From Planctomycetaceae bacterium (lineage in GTDB: Bacteria > Planctomycetota > Planctomycetia > Planctomycetales > Planctomycetaceae): a DNA stretch of 64,000 bases. The notes below the pieces were generated by a model that worked only from the letters and a program-made list of their open reading frames with translations, did not search any database and was not told the origin of the DNA. The DNA is taken from assembly GCA_041398785.1 (NCBI GenBank), contig JAWKUA010000001.1, forward strand, positions 496,001-560,000, in the 5' to 3' direction. Position 1 is the stretch's first letter; the number at the start of each line of letters is the position of its first letter. The translations under genes were made by a program, and so were the position numbers. Below, one piece after another: positions 19,361-29,116 of the stretch.

Positions 19361-21151
19361 TCACTCCGTGATCGTGTCTCGCACAGTTTTTCCGCTGGGA
19401 ATCATTGGCAGGACGTGTTCCTGATAGCTGCAGATTACGTCCAGAAGATACGGACCCCTGTGGTTCAGCATCTCCTGAAGCGCGGCTGGAAACTCCGCCT
19501 TGCTGCGGACATGTCGCCCGGCGACGCCATAGCCTTCGGCGATCCGGACGAAATCCGGGTACGTCACGGCAGGCATGGTGCCGTCTCCTTCGCCAAGTGC
19601 CTCGGGGTGCTCCACCGGGCCGAGATACGTATGTGCGCGGCGACCCTGCATGAACCGATCTTCCCATTGTGTCACCATGCCCAGATGCTGATTGTTCAGC
19701 AGCATGATCTTCACGGGCAGGTTTTCACAGAACAGTGTTCCCAGTTCCTGAATGTTCATCTGAAACGATCCGTCGCCGTCGATGTCAATGACCAGCCGAT
19801 CCGGAAATGCGGCCTGAACACCCATCGCGGCCGGAAGTCCGAATCCCATGGTTCCAAGCCCGGAACTGCTGAGGAACCGTCGCGGGTTGTCGAACTTATA
19901 GAACTGAGCCGTCCACATCTGATGCTGACCGACTCCCACGGCGATGAACGGATCCCGGTCTTTCGTCTGTCGGTACAGTTCCTCGATTGCGTACTGCTGC
20001 TGAATCCGGTCACCCGCGTCCGAATACGACAGCGGATGCTTTTTCTTCCAGCCGGCAATTCGCTGCTGCCACGTGGTGATCTCCGGAATGTCTTCATCGG
20101 TGAGCGCAGCGTTCAGGGAGAGCAGCGCCTCCTTCAGATCCGCAACAATGGGAATATGTGCTTCCTTGTTCTTGTGGATCTCAGAAGGATCGACGTCGAT
20201 GTGAACAATCTTGCCGTGCCGGGCGAATTCCTCCAGTTGACCGGTCACGCGATCGTCAAATCGAACGCCAAACGCCAGCAGCAGGTCGGATTCGTCTACC
20301 GCAAGGTTGGCGTACACGGTGCCGTGCATTCCCAGCATGTGCAGCGACTGTTCATGAGTCCCCGGAAACGCGCCGAGTCCCATGACGGTCATCGCCACCG
20401 GGATTCCCGTGCGAATCGCAAATTTCCGCAACTCGTCAGACGCGTCGCTGAGAATGCAGCCGCCTCCGACGTACAACACCGGCCGCTTCGAACGACGGAT
20501 CGCCGCGACAACCTGCTTGATCTGTTCGGGAGCTGCCCGTCGCGTATCCGGCCGATACCCCGGCAGCCGAAACGGCGGATCGAAGTCGACCTCACTGCGA
20601 GGCAGGCAATCGACCTGGACGTCCTTCGGAAAATCGATCAGCACCGGCCCCGGACGTCCCGTTGTAGCGATGTGAAAGGCTTCCTTCACAATCCGCGCGA
20701 CGTCGCGAACGCTGGTAATCATGTAATGGTGCTTCGTGATTGCCCGGCAGACTTCCACCATCGGCGTTTCCTGGAAGGCGTCGGTGCCGATGAATCTCTG
20801 AGGTACCTGGCCGGTGATGGCAATCATCGGCACGCTGTCCAGTTTCGCGTCGGCAATGCCGGTGACCAGATTCGTTGCGCCCGGGCCGCTGGTTGCCATG
20901 CACACACCCGGCTTGCCGGTCGTGCGGGCCACGCCCTGAGCGGCAAAGCTGCCGCCCTGTTCATGTCGCGGAAGAATCGTGCGAATGTCGTGTCGACGCG
21001 CGCGCAGCGCCTGATGCAGCGGCATGCTGGCCCCACCGGGGTAGGCGAACACAAAATCTGCGCCCTGCCGCACCAGCATCTCAATCATGATTTCCGCGCC
21101 GTTGATGGTCTCAACGGACTGTTCCTGTTTTATCGTCGCCAATTGAGTCAC
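19361..21151 (-). CDS. ilvB: acetolactate synthase large subunit
   Basis: 596 residues. Thiamine-diphosphate enzyme making acetolactate or acetohydroxybutyrate, the first common step of valine, leucine and isoleucine synthesis. Seen are the catalytic Glu region (RHEQGG, after YPGGASMPLHQALR), the central Rossmann-like domain, and the TPP/Mg site GDGSFQMNIQELGT ending in NNQ. The FAD-binding segments fit the biosynthetic AHAS type rather than catabolic AlsS. No ilvN/ilvH regulatory subunit or ilvC follows; the downstream partner is the M32 peptidase. The next pathway gene in view is ilvD at 55120. Confidence 0.94.
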   Translation of the reverse strand: MTQLATIKQEQSVETINGAEIMIEMLVRQGADFVFAYPGGASMPLHQALRARRHDIRTILPRHEQGGSFAAQGVARTTGKPGVCMATSGPGATNLVTGIADAKLDSVPMIAITGQVPQRFIGTDAFQETPMVEVCRAITKHHYMITSVRDVARIVKEAFHIATTGRPGPVLIDFPKDVQVDCLPRSEVDFDPPFRLPGYRPDTRRAAPEQIKQVVAAIRRSKRPVLYVGGGCILSDASDELRKFAIRTGIPVAMTVMGLGAFPGTHEQSLHMLGMHGTVYANLAVDESDLLLAFGVRFDDRVTGQLEEFARHGKIVHIDVDPSEIHKNKEAHIPIVADLKEALLSLNAALTDEDIPEITTWQQRIAGWKKKHPLSYSDAGDRIQQQYAIEELYRQTKDRDPFIAVGVGQHQMWTAQFYKFDNPRRFLSSSGLGTMGFGLPAAMGVQAAFPDRLVIDIDGDGSFQMNIQELGTLFCENLPVKIMLLNNQHLGMVTQWEDRFMQGRRAHTYLGPVEHPEALGEGDGTMPAVTYPDFVRIAEGYGVAGRHVRSKAEFPAALQEMLNHRGPYLLDVICSYQEHVLPMIPSGKTVRDTITE

Positions 21152-21406
21152 CTCAGAGTGGGTGTGCCAGGTAGACGGGCGAGTTGCGGTGGAGTCGAAT
21201 CACCAAACGCCCTGCTGCCGCCCGTCAGAAAAGTGCCGCAAAGTGTAGGAATGGCGGACGCGGTGTTCGACCCCGGAAATCACGGGTTTGCCTGATTCGG
21301 ACAATTCTCAGCCCGCGAAACGCGCTCACGGCGCTCGAACCATGTTCCGAGTGCTTTCCGAACGCAACCGGTCCGGACTTCGGGTCTGCGGCACGTACGG
21401 ATCCCG

Positions 21407-22012
21407 TTACCGCATCTGCGGCTGAGAAAGCCGTTCCTGGAATTCCAGGGCAAAGCCTTCATCGCCGGATAGGCACCGGTTGTTCATCGCCAGGATCTTG
21501 CGGATTCGACCCACCGTTTGCTTGGCGGGACTGGTCAGTCGCATGACGAGGTCATCCGGCTCAAACTGTTCAAGTTCCCGCATCGTATGGATTCCCAGGA
21601 ACAGAAACGATTCGCGGGCCGGCAGATCGTTTTGGAAGACTACATCCAGCGGCGCATCGATGGGAATTCGCGACCGGCCGAGCTTCCGTCCCGCTTTCTT
21701 GGGACGGATGCCGGTCGTGGTGGTGGCTCGACGCACGCCCTTCTTCTTCACCGTCTTCTTGGCCGGCTTTTTTGCGACCTTTTTCACAGTGGCTTTTGGT
21801 TTTGCCGGGGACTTTGCTTTTGTTGCTGACTTTGCAGCCGCGACCGGGCGGGCGTGCTGCTTCTTCCTGGCAGGCCTGGATTTGGCGGCGGACTTCTTGG
21901 CGGCGGCGGGTTTTCGGACGTTTTTCTTGACCGTCTTGGGAGCCGAAGTCGCCTTTGAGGCGTTTCCGGCAGCTCGCTTCGTCGTGCTTTTTGAAGTCTT
22001 CTTCTTCGCCAT
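21407..22012 (-). CDS. histone H1-like Lys/Ala-rich protein with C-terminal helical domain
   Basis: The start is placed at the ATG 22012 (MAKKKTSKS); the frame stays open upstream to 22186, but that part is non-coding in appearance. Residues 1-115 are a Lys/Ala/Pro-rich tail with AKKPAKK-type repeats, typical of eukaryote-like H1 or bacterial Hc1/AlgP proteins that bind DNA non-specifically. Residues 116-201 form a globular part: ARESFLFLGIHTMRELEQF (132-150) resembles a helix-hairpin-helix or RNA polymerase alpha-CTD-like segment, followed by VGRIRKILAMNN. A role in nucleoid compaction or transcription is inferred. The gene stands alone between ilvB and an orphan on the same strand. Confidence 0.75.
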   Translation of the reverse strand: MAKKKTSKSTTKRAAGNASKATSAPKTVKKNVRKPAAAKKSAAKSRPARKKQHARPVAAAKSATKAKSPAKPKATVKKVAKKPAKKTVKKKGVRRATTTTGIRPKKAGRKLGRSRIPIDAPLDVVFQNDLPARESFLFLGIHTMRELEQFEPDDLVMRLTSPAKQTVGRIRKILAMNNRCLSGDEGFALEFQERLSQPQMR

Positions 22013-22215
22013 ATCGCAGACCCTGAAGTGATCTCCCGCCAGCCGGCGAGATCTACGCACATCCGACGCTGAAAGCTTACGTTCCGCGTCCCTCCGGGCA
22101 CAAAGTACCGAATTCGCACGGAATCTGCCACGTACAGGCCGCTGTTCTCGCGTCAGAACGCGAAAAAAGATCGACGTAACCCGCACTGCTGGAACAGTTT
22201 ACCCTGCCACCCGAT

Positions 22216-22995
22216 TCACTCAGCAGCGCCTTCGGGCAGCAACAGGTCAGGGAATTCGTCCAAAAAAGCCAGCAGCACGTTTTGTTCGTGCTCCGTCAGC
22301 AATGTGGGGCAGAACTTCAGCACGTCCGAATTCATCCGCCAGCGCCCGGTCAGTGCCAGCAACGTCTCCAGGTCGTCTCGGTTCAGTCCGCCCGCGACTC
22401 GAATGGCTTCCAATTCTTCGGAGGCCAGGCCCGTTTCCGGTGACAATACTGCCGCCTGAGCGGCGAACGGCAGGGTGACCTGGATCGCACGCACTTTCGA
22501 TGGCATCCAAAGGAAGTCGTCCGATGCGGTACCCTGCCTTCGCTGCATGGCCCGGTCAAGCAGGCGCCGGTTTCCCGAACACACAAGGCGGTTCAGTTCC
22601 TCAAGCGCCGCGAAACAAACGCATTGTTCCTCAATTCCAGGCACCTGGTCTGTTTCCGCCGCCGTGCCCCCCCAGGTCTGCAGCAGCAGTTCCAGTTGAA
22701 TCTGTAAGGCACACCCCTTCAGCAGCGGGACGTTGTCCAGGTACCCGGATTCCACGGACACAGACTGGCCGGCAACCAGGAACTGACTCAGCATGCGATC
22801 GAACGTGCCGATAAACGCGGCCCGGCAAGCTGTCAGAAACAGATCGCTGGACGTCAGGAATTGGCGAATATCGGTGTCCATCGATATGGAGCGTCGTTCG
22901 GAGAGTTCTGGCGGGGGAAACGCAGGCAGTGAATAGCAAGTCCGGCACCTGACGGCGAGCAGCGTATCTGCTTCCATCTTTTCAGCGGATCGCAT
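22216..22995 (-). CDS. hypothetical protein
   Basis: 259 residues from the ATG at 22995. An open frame continues to 23334 but looks non-coding, and AAGG about 9 bases upstream of 22995 may be a ribosome site. The N-terminus has CRTCYSLP, two Cys close together. Most of the protein is helical, with Leu-rich segments (LLQTWGGTAAETD, FAALEELNRLVCSGNRRLLDRAMQRR, LLTEHEQNVLLAFLDEFPDLL). No known domain recognised. The spacing and absence of strong overlap support a real gene. Confidence 0.55.
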   Translation of the reverse strand: MRSAEKMEADTLLAVRCRTCYSLPAFPPPELSERRSISMDTDIRQFLTSSDLFLTACRAAFIGTFDRMLSQFLVAGQSVSVESGYLDNVPLLKGCALQIQLELLLQTWGGTAAETDQVPGIEEQCVCFAALEELNRLVCSGNRRLLDRAMQRRQGTASDDFLWMPSKVRAIQVTLPFAAQAAVLSPETGLASEELEAIRVAGGLNRDDLETLLALTGRWRMNSDVLKFCPTLLTEHEQNVLLAFLDEFPDLLLPEGAAE

Positions 22996-23273
22996 GGTGA
23001 CACAACCTTTTCCACCCCATAAACCCCGATTTTCGGTGTTGCCATTCGTCCACAGTTGCCACGTGATTGATTTCCGCATCTTGTATCTGAGAGAATCGCA
23101 ACGATTCGTTAACAGCCCGTCAGCGGAGTGTTGAAAATGAGAGTCGGGAGCTGTCGGCATCATCAGCGACGCTGAAGAAACCGGCGGACATGGAATGCCC
23201 GGCAACCATTTCAGCCAACCATTCGACGATTGCTTTCCGATGAAAACTCTTCGACAGGAAACATGGTGCAGGC

Positions 23274-24149
23274 ATGAAATCCAGCAAACGTCCAATCGCG
23301 ATCGGTGTCGTTCTTGCCAGTTTTGCCGCGTCAACAGTGGTCAGCGCTGACAACGTCCGGATTACTCCTGACGTCGTTTACGGACACAAGGTCGGCCTCG
23401 CCCTGACCTTTGACACGTATACTCCCGAGAAAGCCAACGGAGCGGCCGTCATCTTCGTCGTCAGCGGAGGCTGGTATTCCAGTTGGAGGCCGCCGGAACA
23501 GTTCCAGCCGTTGTTTCAGCCTCTGCTGGACAAGGGATTCACCGTTTTCGCGGTTCGCCACGGGAGCAGCCCGAAGTTTTCGATCCCGGAAGCCGTCGAA
23601 GATGTTCGGCGCAGTGTCCGCTACATCCGGCTCAACGCGGAGCAGCTCAGCATCGACCCGCAGCGCATCGGCGTGTTTGGGATGAGTGCCGGAGGTCACC
23701 TGTCGCTCATGCTGGGAACGGCGTCCGATGAAGGCGATGCCAACTCCGATGATCCCGTATTGAAGGTCAGCGACCGAGTTCAGGCCGTCGTGGCGTTCGT
23801 CGCGCCAACCGACCTGACGATCATGACTCACGATGCTCCGAATCACCTGCCGGCATACGAGCGCTTTCCTGCGCTGGATCTGGACGCCGAGGGAGCCAAA
23901 GCGGCATCGCCGCTACTGCATGTCACTCCGGACGACGCGCCCACGCTGCTGCTTGCCGGCGACGCGGACGATCTGGTGCCGGTTGAACACAGCCGCAGGA
24001 TTCACAAGGCCTTCAAAGAACAGAAAGTCGCCGACAAGCTTGTCGAAATCCCCGGAGCCGGCCACGGTTTCAAGCCGGAAGAAATGGCGACCGCCACGTC
24101 AGAAATGGTGAGTTGGTTCGAAACACACCTGGCGGCGAAGCCACAGTAA
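23274..24149 (+). CDS. secreted alpha/beta hydrolase (esterase/lipase-like)
   Basis: 291 residues with a signal peptide (MKSSKRPIAIGVVLASFAA... ending near residue 25, SADN). An SGGWYSS oxyanion-type loop (64-70), the nucleophile elbow GMSAGGH (136-142, Ser138), a likely acid in GDADD (229-233) and His264 in GAGHGF form a plausible catalytic triad. The fold is closest to the hormone-sensitive-lipase/xylan-esterase group. Substrate unknown; probably exported. Stands alone on the plus strand. Confidence 0.87.
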   Translation: MKSSKRPIAIGVVLASFAASTVVSADNVRITPDVVYGHKVGLALTFDTYTPEKANGAAVIFVVSGGWYSSWRPPEQFQPLFQPLLDKGFTVFAVRHGSSPKFSIPEAVEDVRRSVRYIRLNAEQLSIDPQRIGVFGMSAGGHLSLMLGTASDEGDANSDDPVLKVSDRVQAVVAFVAPTDLTIMTHDAPNHLPAYERFPALDLDAEGAKAASPLLHVTPDDAPTLLLAGDADDLVPVEHSRRIHKAFKEQKVADKLVEIPGAGHGFKPEEMATATSEMVSWFETHLAAKPQ

Positions 24150-24442
24150 CTCACTGCAATCGGACGCCGATGGCGGGCTTCGGCTGGCGGATCGCAAGCG
24201 GAATTCTCGCTTAGTAGGCATCCCGTCGACATTGCGCGTTCGGTTAAACAGTGTTGATGCCGTCCATTTCGAAAGACTGTCATACGCTGCACGCCTGAGG
24301 CGATTCCCGCCACAGATCACGATGCCGCTGAGTTCCGAGGTTCAATGGCGAGCATTCCCGAAGGCTGGCGGTGGAACGAACGCCTGAGTCCGTTCGGTTC
24401 GTTCGAGAGGACGTCCATCGCACGAAAATCCGGAGTCGCCAG

Positions 24443-26641
24443 ATGAAGTTTCGCTGTCCGAACTGCAGCCATCCGATTCGCGTCGGCGAAGAAGATGACT
24501 TCGCGCTGCGCGAACCACTCGATGCCATCGAATGCCCATCATGCCACAGCCGCTTCAGTCTGTCGGAAGACATGGACTCGACGGTCGCTATGCCGGAAGG
24601 CCAGATGGTCGCGCATTTCCGGATCTTGTCGCTGCTGGGCGAAGGAGCATTCGGAACCGTCTACAAGGCCTTTGACGAAGAACTGAAACGTATCGTCGCA
24701 ATCAAGGTGCCTCGCCAGGGACGTGTAACGAAGGACACATCCCGGACGTTTCTGCGGGAAGCTCAGGCCGCTGCTGCCGTTCACCATCCGAATGCCGTTT
24801 CCGTCTATGAAGTCGGAGTCCACGAAGATCAGTACTACATTGCCACTCAATACATCGATGGCATTTCGCTGTCTGATTACCTGAAGTCGCACTCGCTCTC
24901 GACAGAAGACTGCGTTCGGCTGATGATCAAGCTGTTGCGAGGACTGCAGGTCTTTCACGAAAAGCACCTGGTACACCGCGATCTGAAGCCCGGCAACATC
25001 CTGCTGGATTCGCAGAACGAACCGCACATCGCTGACTTCGGCCTTGCGCGCAGCTTCGAACCGACCGAACTCACTGTCACGCACAGCGGCCAGATCGTCG
25101 GCACGCTGCATTACATGTCCCCCGAACAGGCTCGCGGCGAACAGCGGTCGATCGACAACCACAGCGATCTTTATTCGATGGGAGTCATCCTGTACCAGTT
25201 GCTGACCGGCACGCGACCGTTCCAGGCTACCAGCCAGCAGACTCTGCTGTTCGCAATCCTTCACGATGACCCGCCGTCTCCGCGCAAAGTGAACCCGAAG
25301 ATCCCGCGAGATCTGGAAACCATTTGCCTGAAAGCGATGGAAAAGGACGTTCATCGCCGCTATTCGTCCGCCAGCGATATGGCCCACAGCCTGGAGTTGT
25401 TCCTCCAGGGCAAACCCATCCCCGACAAACCCGTCAGCCGCACGGAGAAGGTCGTCAAATGGATCAAACGCAACCGAGCGCTGTCCGCAGCGACGGGTGT
25501 GGCGCTGACCGCTGTCATTGCCGCCCTGATCGCAATTCTCATTCCGGCAGAGCAGCCCCCAACCGATTCGGTACCTGTCATTCTTGCCACGGATCCGCCG
25601 GCGACTGAGATCCTCTTTGAACGTTATGACGACGCACTTCGGGTACCACACAGTTCTGAGTTTCGTCAGACGACTGCAGACAGCCAGCCTGTTTTCCTGC
25701 TTCCGGGTCTGTATAAGGTGAGGGCGTCTGCAAATGATGGTCGCTTCCACGAAGTCTGGAGAACCGTGCCGCAACCAACCGACGAACGACCGGCGGACTC
25801 CCGATTTCCACATCTCTATTATTCCTGGAATGACAGGAAACAGGCGGTTCTGCCGCCATTTCACCTATTTCGAGACGATGAGATTCCAACAGCGATGGTT
25901 CGGATCCCTGGCGGCGAATTTGTCATGGGTTACCAGGTAACTGGTGATATTGCCGGAAGGCACAAACACCCAGTCAGCGGCTTTCTTGTAGCCCGTGACG
26001 AGGTTACGTATGGCGACTTTCGGAAAGTGATGAGTCAGCCGATTCCGTGGGCCGACGACAGCCGAACATGGCTGCAGTCGTTCGAATCGCAATATGGCGA
26101 CCGGTCACCGATCGCCGACGGACGGCCAGTCACCGGTTACCCGATAGATGTCGCCATTCTGTTTTGCGAATTGACCGGCTGCCGCCTGCCGACACACGTC
26201 GAATACGAATTTCTGGCCACGCAACGTGGTCAGGCGGATTTCCCGACCGGGGAATCCGCGGCTGTATCTTCGATCGAAGTTTGGGAGATCCTGGACGTCG
26301 CAGACCCGACGCAGGATGTCTCACCGGAAGGAGTTCGAAATCTCTATTTCAGCGTGGCCGAGTACACAGACAGCGTAGCCATGGCGTACATGGCTCTCTA
26401 TCCCGCCCTGTTCGAAGATCCGCAGGTGGCGTCGTTTCCACCGGACCTACGTGATCTGTCAATGCGGATGAAAGAGATTCGCGGCGCGCCAACAGGTTGG
26501 GCACTGCAGCTACCTGCCCAGTCTTCAGAATTCAACGTCCGAGAGCGGTCAAGCTTGCTTCTGCTCCCCCAGGCAGACATGGATGCTGAAACATCATTGG
26601 GGCGAATCGGATGGCGCTCGTATCGCTCGGCGATCAAGTAG
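24443..26641 (+). CDS. Ser/Thr protein kinase with zinc ribbon and sulfatase-modifying-factor-like domain
   Basis: The start at 24443 gives MKFRCPNC at once; upstream in-frame codons look unrelated. 732 residues. An N-terminal zinc ribbon pairs CPNC (5-8) with CPSC (31-34). The kinase domain spans about 58-330: GEGAFG (66-71), Lys88, HRDLKPGN (178-185), DFG (198-200) and SPEQA, so it should be active. A TM helix (about 346-368) leads to an extracytoplasmic part. From about residue 490 a formylglycine-generating-enzyme/SUMF1-like domain begins with MVRIPGGEFVMGYQV; its end lacks the usual catalytic Cys pattern and is likely a ligand-binding variant. This resembles transmembrane sensor kinases of Planctomycetes. 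Target unknown. Confidence 0.87.
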   Translation: MKFRCPNCSHPIRVGEEDDFALREPLDAIECPSCHSRFSLSEDMDSTVAMPEGQMVAHFRILSLLGEGAFGTVYKAFDEELKRIVAIKVPRQGRVTKDTSRTFLREAQAAAAVHHPNAVSVYEVGVHEDQYYIATQYIDGISLSDYLKSHSLSTEDCVRLMIKLLRGLQVFHEKHLVHRDLKPGNILLDSQNEPHIADFGLARSFEPTELTVTHSGQIVGTLHYMSPEQARGEQRSIDNHSDLYSMGVILYQLLTGTRPFQATSQQTLLFAILHDDPPSPRKVNPKIPRDLETICLKAMEKDVHRRYSSASDMAHSLELFLQGKPIPDKPVSRTEKVVKWIKRNRALSAATGVALTAVIAALIAILIPAEQPPTDSVPVILATDPPATEILFERYDDALRVPHSSEFRQTTADSQPVFLLPGLYKVRASANDGRFHEVWRTVPQPTDERPADSRFPHLYYSWNDRKQAVLPPFHLFRDDEIPTAMVRIPGGEFVMGYQVTGDIAGRHKHPVSGFLVARDEVTYGDFRKVMSQPIPWADDSRTWLQSFESQYGDRSPIADGRPVTGYPIDVAILFCELTGCRLPTHVEYEFLATQRGQADFPTGESAAVSSIEVWEILDVADPTQDVSPEGVRNLYFSVAEYTDSVAMAYMALYPALFEDPQVASFPPDLRDLSMRMKEIRGAPTGWALQLPAQSSEFNVRERSSLLLLPQADMDAETSLGRIGWRSYRSAIK

Positions 26642-26835
26642 CGGCATTCCGAATATCGCATCCCTGCCGATTCGCGGCCCTTTCCGGACATACCTGGAGT
26701 TGGGGATGGTTTTCGCCCCCATACCCCACGCTGCAGATCTGGCGGGGATCGCGTTTCAGAAATCCACCTGCACTACGATCTCCAGACCGCCAACACGCGG
26801 CGACCGGCATTGCCGCACCAGAACTTTTCGAACCA

Positions 26836-27747
26836 CTATTTCAGGCCGACGACGTGAAACGACTTCACGCGAGAGACCTGGTCGGCGTCCACGACCCTGT
26901 AGTCAACAAAACCCTCCTGCTGACTCTTCATTCCGAGACCGCGATTGAGCACGTAAAGCCGTGCGTCGTTGTCATACTCGTCCGGTACATCTGCAAGGCG
27001 GATTCCGACGTACCGAATCCGCTGCAGGTCATTGTCTTGTGCTTCGATTTCAATTGTCGCGGGAAGCACAACCTTATAGAGCGCAAAATACCGCATTCCG
27101 AACTGTGATGTGCGAACGTTGCTCACGAACTCCGCAGTCGTATCATCGAGATGTATGGTCCAGTCATCAGTGGTCTGTGCAGCCATCCCGGTACGCCGTA
27201 TCTCGTACTGCTCCAGGGTTTCGTTGACAACAAAACGTCGATGAATTGATCGGTTTCCCGGATGGCTTTCACTAACAAGATTCTGGTGGGGCAGCGTGCC
27301 TGCTCCCGTCTTCAGCGGATGAACGCCGGAAAGAGTTTCGCAGACATTTGAACTATTGCATTTGCAAACCGGCGTCGCACAGGTCGTCCACGCGATCCAG
27401 GAATAGATCATTCCGCAGGGCCTAACCTGAAAGCAGCAGATAGTCCCCGTCGTCGTAGGAATCTCAGCGATCTTGATGATGGGACACTCGAAACTGGAGG
27501 GGATCGCAGTTGTCACGATCGATGCCACGCCACACATCGGCATAAAGGCCGACTTTGGAATCACGCAGCCAGGGGGACGGCAGCAGGTCTGCCCAACGTG
27601 CTGCGAACATCCTGCTGGGCCAATCGTCCGGAAATCGGACGGCAGCGAGCCGCAGCGTGCCGGACCGTACTGGCCAAAGCTGGAACTGTCCGCTGCTCCT
27701 GCCAGCATCGCCACGACTGTCGCCAAAATTAGACTCTGAGAAGTCAT
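26836..27747 (-). CDS. secreted Cys-rich hypothetical protein
   Basis: 303 residues. The signal peptide ends near residue 24 (AGAADSSSFGQ). The first half has many cysteines (CCRPPGC, CCFQVRPC, CATPVCKCNSSNVC), probably paired by disulfides in the periplasm or outside. The second half lacks cysteines and has beta-strand-like segments (RYFALYKVVLPATIEIEAQ). No family recognised. It converges with the sensor kinase, whose stop is 194 bases away, so the two may or may not be functionally related. Confidence 0.55.
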   Translation of the reverse strand: MTSQSLILATVVAMLAGAADSSSFGQYGPARCGSLPSDFRTIGPAGCSQHVGQTCCRPPGCVIPKSAFMPMCGVASIVTTAIPSSFECPIIKIAEIPTTTGTICCFQVRPCGMIYSWIAWTTCATPVCKCNSSNVCETLSGVHPLKTGAGTLPHQNLVSESHPGNRSIHRRFVVNETLEQYEIRRTGMAAQTTDDWTIHLDDTTAEFVSNVRTSQFGMRYFALYKVVLPATIEIEAQDNDLQRIRYVGIRLADVPDEYDNDARLYVLNRGLGMKSQQEGFVDYRVVDADQVSRVKSFHVVGLK

Positions 27748-28159
27748 TGTAGGACCCTTATCCGTCTGTATTGCCGGATGAACGCAGCAGGCAATCGCTT
27801 CTATGCCTGGAGCGTCAACTGCGTGTTTTCACCCATCGTTCATCAGCGGGATACTCTGGGCAAGCAGCAAAAGATGCGAAATGCGAGAATATCAAACAAA
27901 TCCGGGCCAAGTGTTGCCCGTTCACTCGTACGTCCTTGCGCTTTGCGTTCTCACTTACGCGGCAAACTGTCGGAAAAAGTGCCGATGAATCTTGTCCGGT
28001 GGTGGTCGAGACGCAAGAAATCGACGGTCGCACCTGGCGCACGTTCAATCCGAACGCAAATTGCTGACAGCCCGACAGTCGTCAGCACCACCTGCGGCGG
28101 CGAGTTCCGGCAGGAAGGTGGTTCTTCCAGCGCGGGTTGCGGACGGGTTCGATGGCTGG
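27748..28159. other. intergenic stretch
   Basis: 412 bases between the epimerase stop and the start of the Cys-rich secreted gene, both on the minus strand. Frames on both strands are short and without family features. No structured RNA or repeat was recognised. Confidence 0.45.
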
Positions 28160-29116
28160 TCAGTGCCCGGCGACTTTGGCGGCGCGGGCCTGGAACCAGG
28201 CGGCGGTCTGGGCGAGGCCTTTGGAGATGTCGACGGTTGGGCCGAGAAGTTCGACCAGCCGGTCGTTGTTGAGCAGCGATCGCTCGATGTCTCCCGGGCG
28301 GCGGTCGCTCGGGCGAACTTCGACGGACTTGCCGAGTTCCTTTTGAAGCACGTCGGCCAGAAGGCGGGTTGTCGTTTCCTGTCCGGTCCCGATGTTCAAA
28401 ATCGGATCGGAAACACGGTTCTCGCAGGCCGCGATGTTGGCTCCTGCCACATCGTCGATGTACACGTAGTCGCGGACGCAGCCCGCGTCGCCGGCTGTTC
28501 GGCGGGCGTTCACCTGTATGCCTTCTCCGGCGATGATGCGATTGCAGAAGATGGCCACCACACCGGCTTCTCCGTGAGGATCCTGGCGCGGACCGTACAC
28601 GTTGGCATATCGCAGGATCGTGTGTTGCAGTCCGTGCTCGACACGGAAGCATTCCAGGTACTTTTCGACGGCCAGCTTACTGCAGGCATACGGGCTGATT
28701 GGCACGGGAACTGTCTCAACGGCGGCACGGGTTCCATCCGGCACTTCGCCGTAGATCGCTCCGCCGGTACTGGCGAACACGATTCGTTCCACGCCCGCCG
28801 CGACGCAGGCGGACATGACGTTGATCGAGCCGATGATGTTGATTTCGGCGTCAAGCTGAGGTTCGCGAACGCTGACGGCGACGCTGGCCTGTGCCGCCTG
28901 GTGACTGACAAGAGTCGGCCGAAATTTCGAAAACGCAGCGTCGACACCGGCTTTGTTGCGAATATCAACTTCAAAGAACTCAGCCTGCGACGGCACGTTT
29001 TCGCGTCGTCCCGATGACAGGTCATCCAGTATTCCGACGGTCCATCCCTTAGCCAGAGCCTTATCGGCGATGTGACTGCCGATGAATCCCGCGCCGCCGG
29101 TAATCAAGAGTCTCAC
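28160..29116 (-). CDS. NAD-dependent epimerase/dehydratase (UDP-glucose 4-epimerase-like)
   Basis: 318 residues of the extended short-chain dehydrogenase family. The NAD-binding motif is GGAGFIGSH (7-15), and the catalytic YxxxK is YACSK in SPYACSKLAVEKYL. RYANVYGPRQDP and the RDYVYIDDVA segment are typical of GalE/GALE-like and UDP-GlcNAc 4-epimerases. Probably supplies a nucleotide sugar for surface polysaccharide. The exact substrate is not determined by the motifs seen. Stands alone; a minus-strand secreted gene lies upstream of priA further on. Confidence 0.9.
   Translation of the reverse strand: MRLLITGGAGFIGSHIADKALAKGWTVGILDDLSSGRRENVPSQAEFFEVDIRNKAGVDAAFSKFRPTLVSHQAAQASVAVSVREPQLDAEINIIGSINVMSACVAAGVERIVFASTGGAIYGEVPDGTRAAVETVPVPISPYACSKLAVEKYLECFRVEHGLQHTILRYANVYGPRQDPHGEAGVVAIFCNRIIAGEGIQVNARRTAGDAGCVRDYVYIDDVAGANIAACENRVSDPILNIGTGQETTTRLLADVLQKELGKSVEVRPSDRRPGDIERSLLNNDRLVELLGPTVDISKGLAQTAAWFQARAAKVAGH

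Noticed and set aside
19358..21295. Plus-strand open frame of 645 codons
   Set aside because: It is antisense to acetolactate synthase and has no family features; the minus-strand gene is certain.
24539..25864. Minus-strand open frame of 441 codons
   Set aside because: Antisense to the sensor kinase.
27992..29017. Plus-strand open frame of 341 codons
   Set aside because: Antisense to the nucleotide-sugar epimerase.
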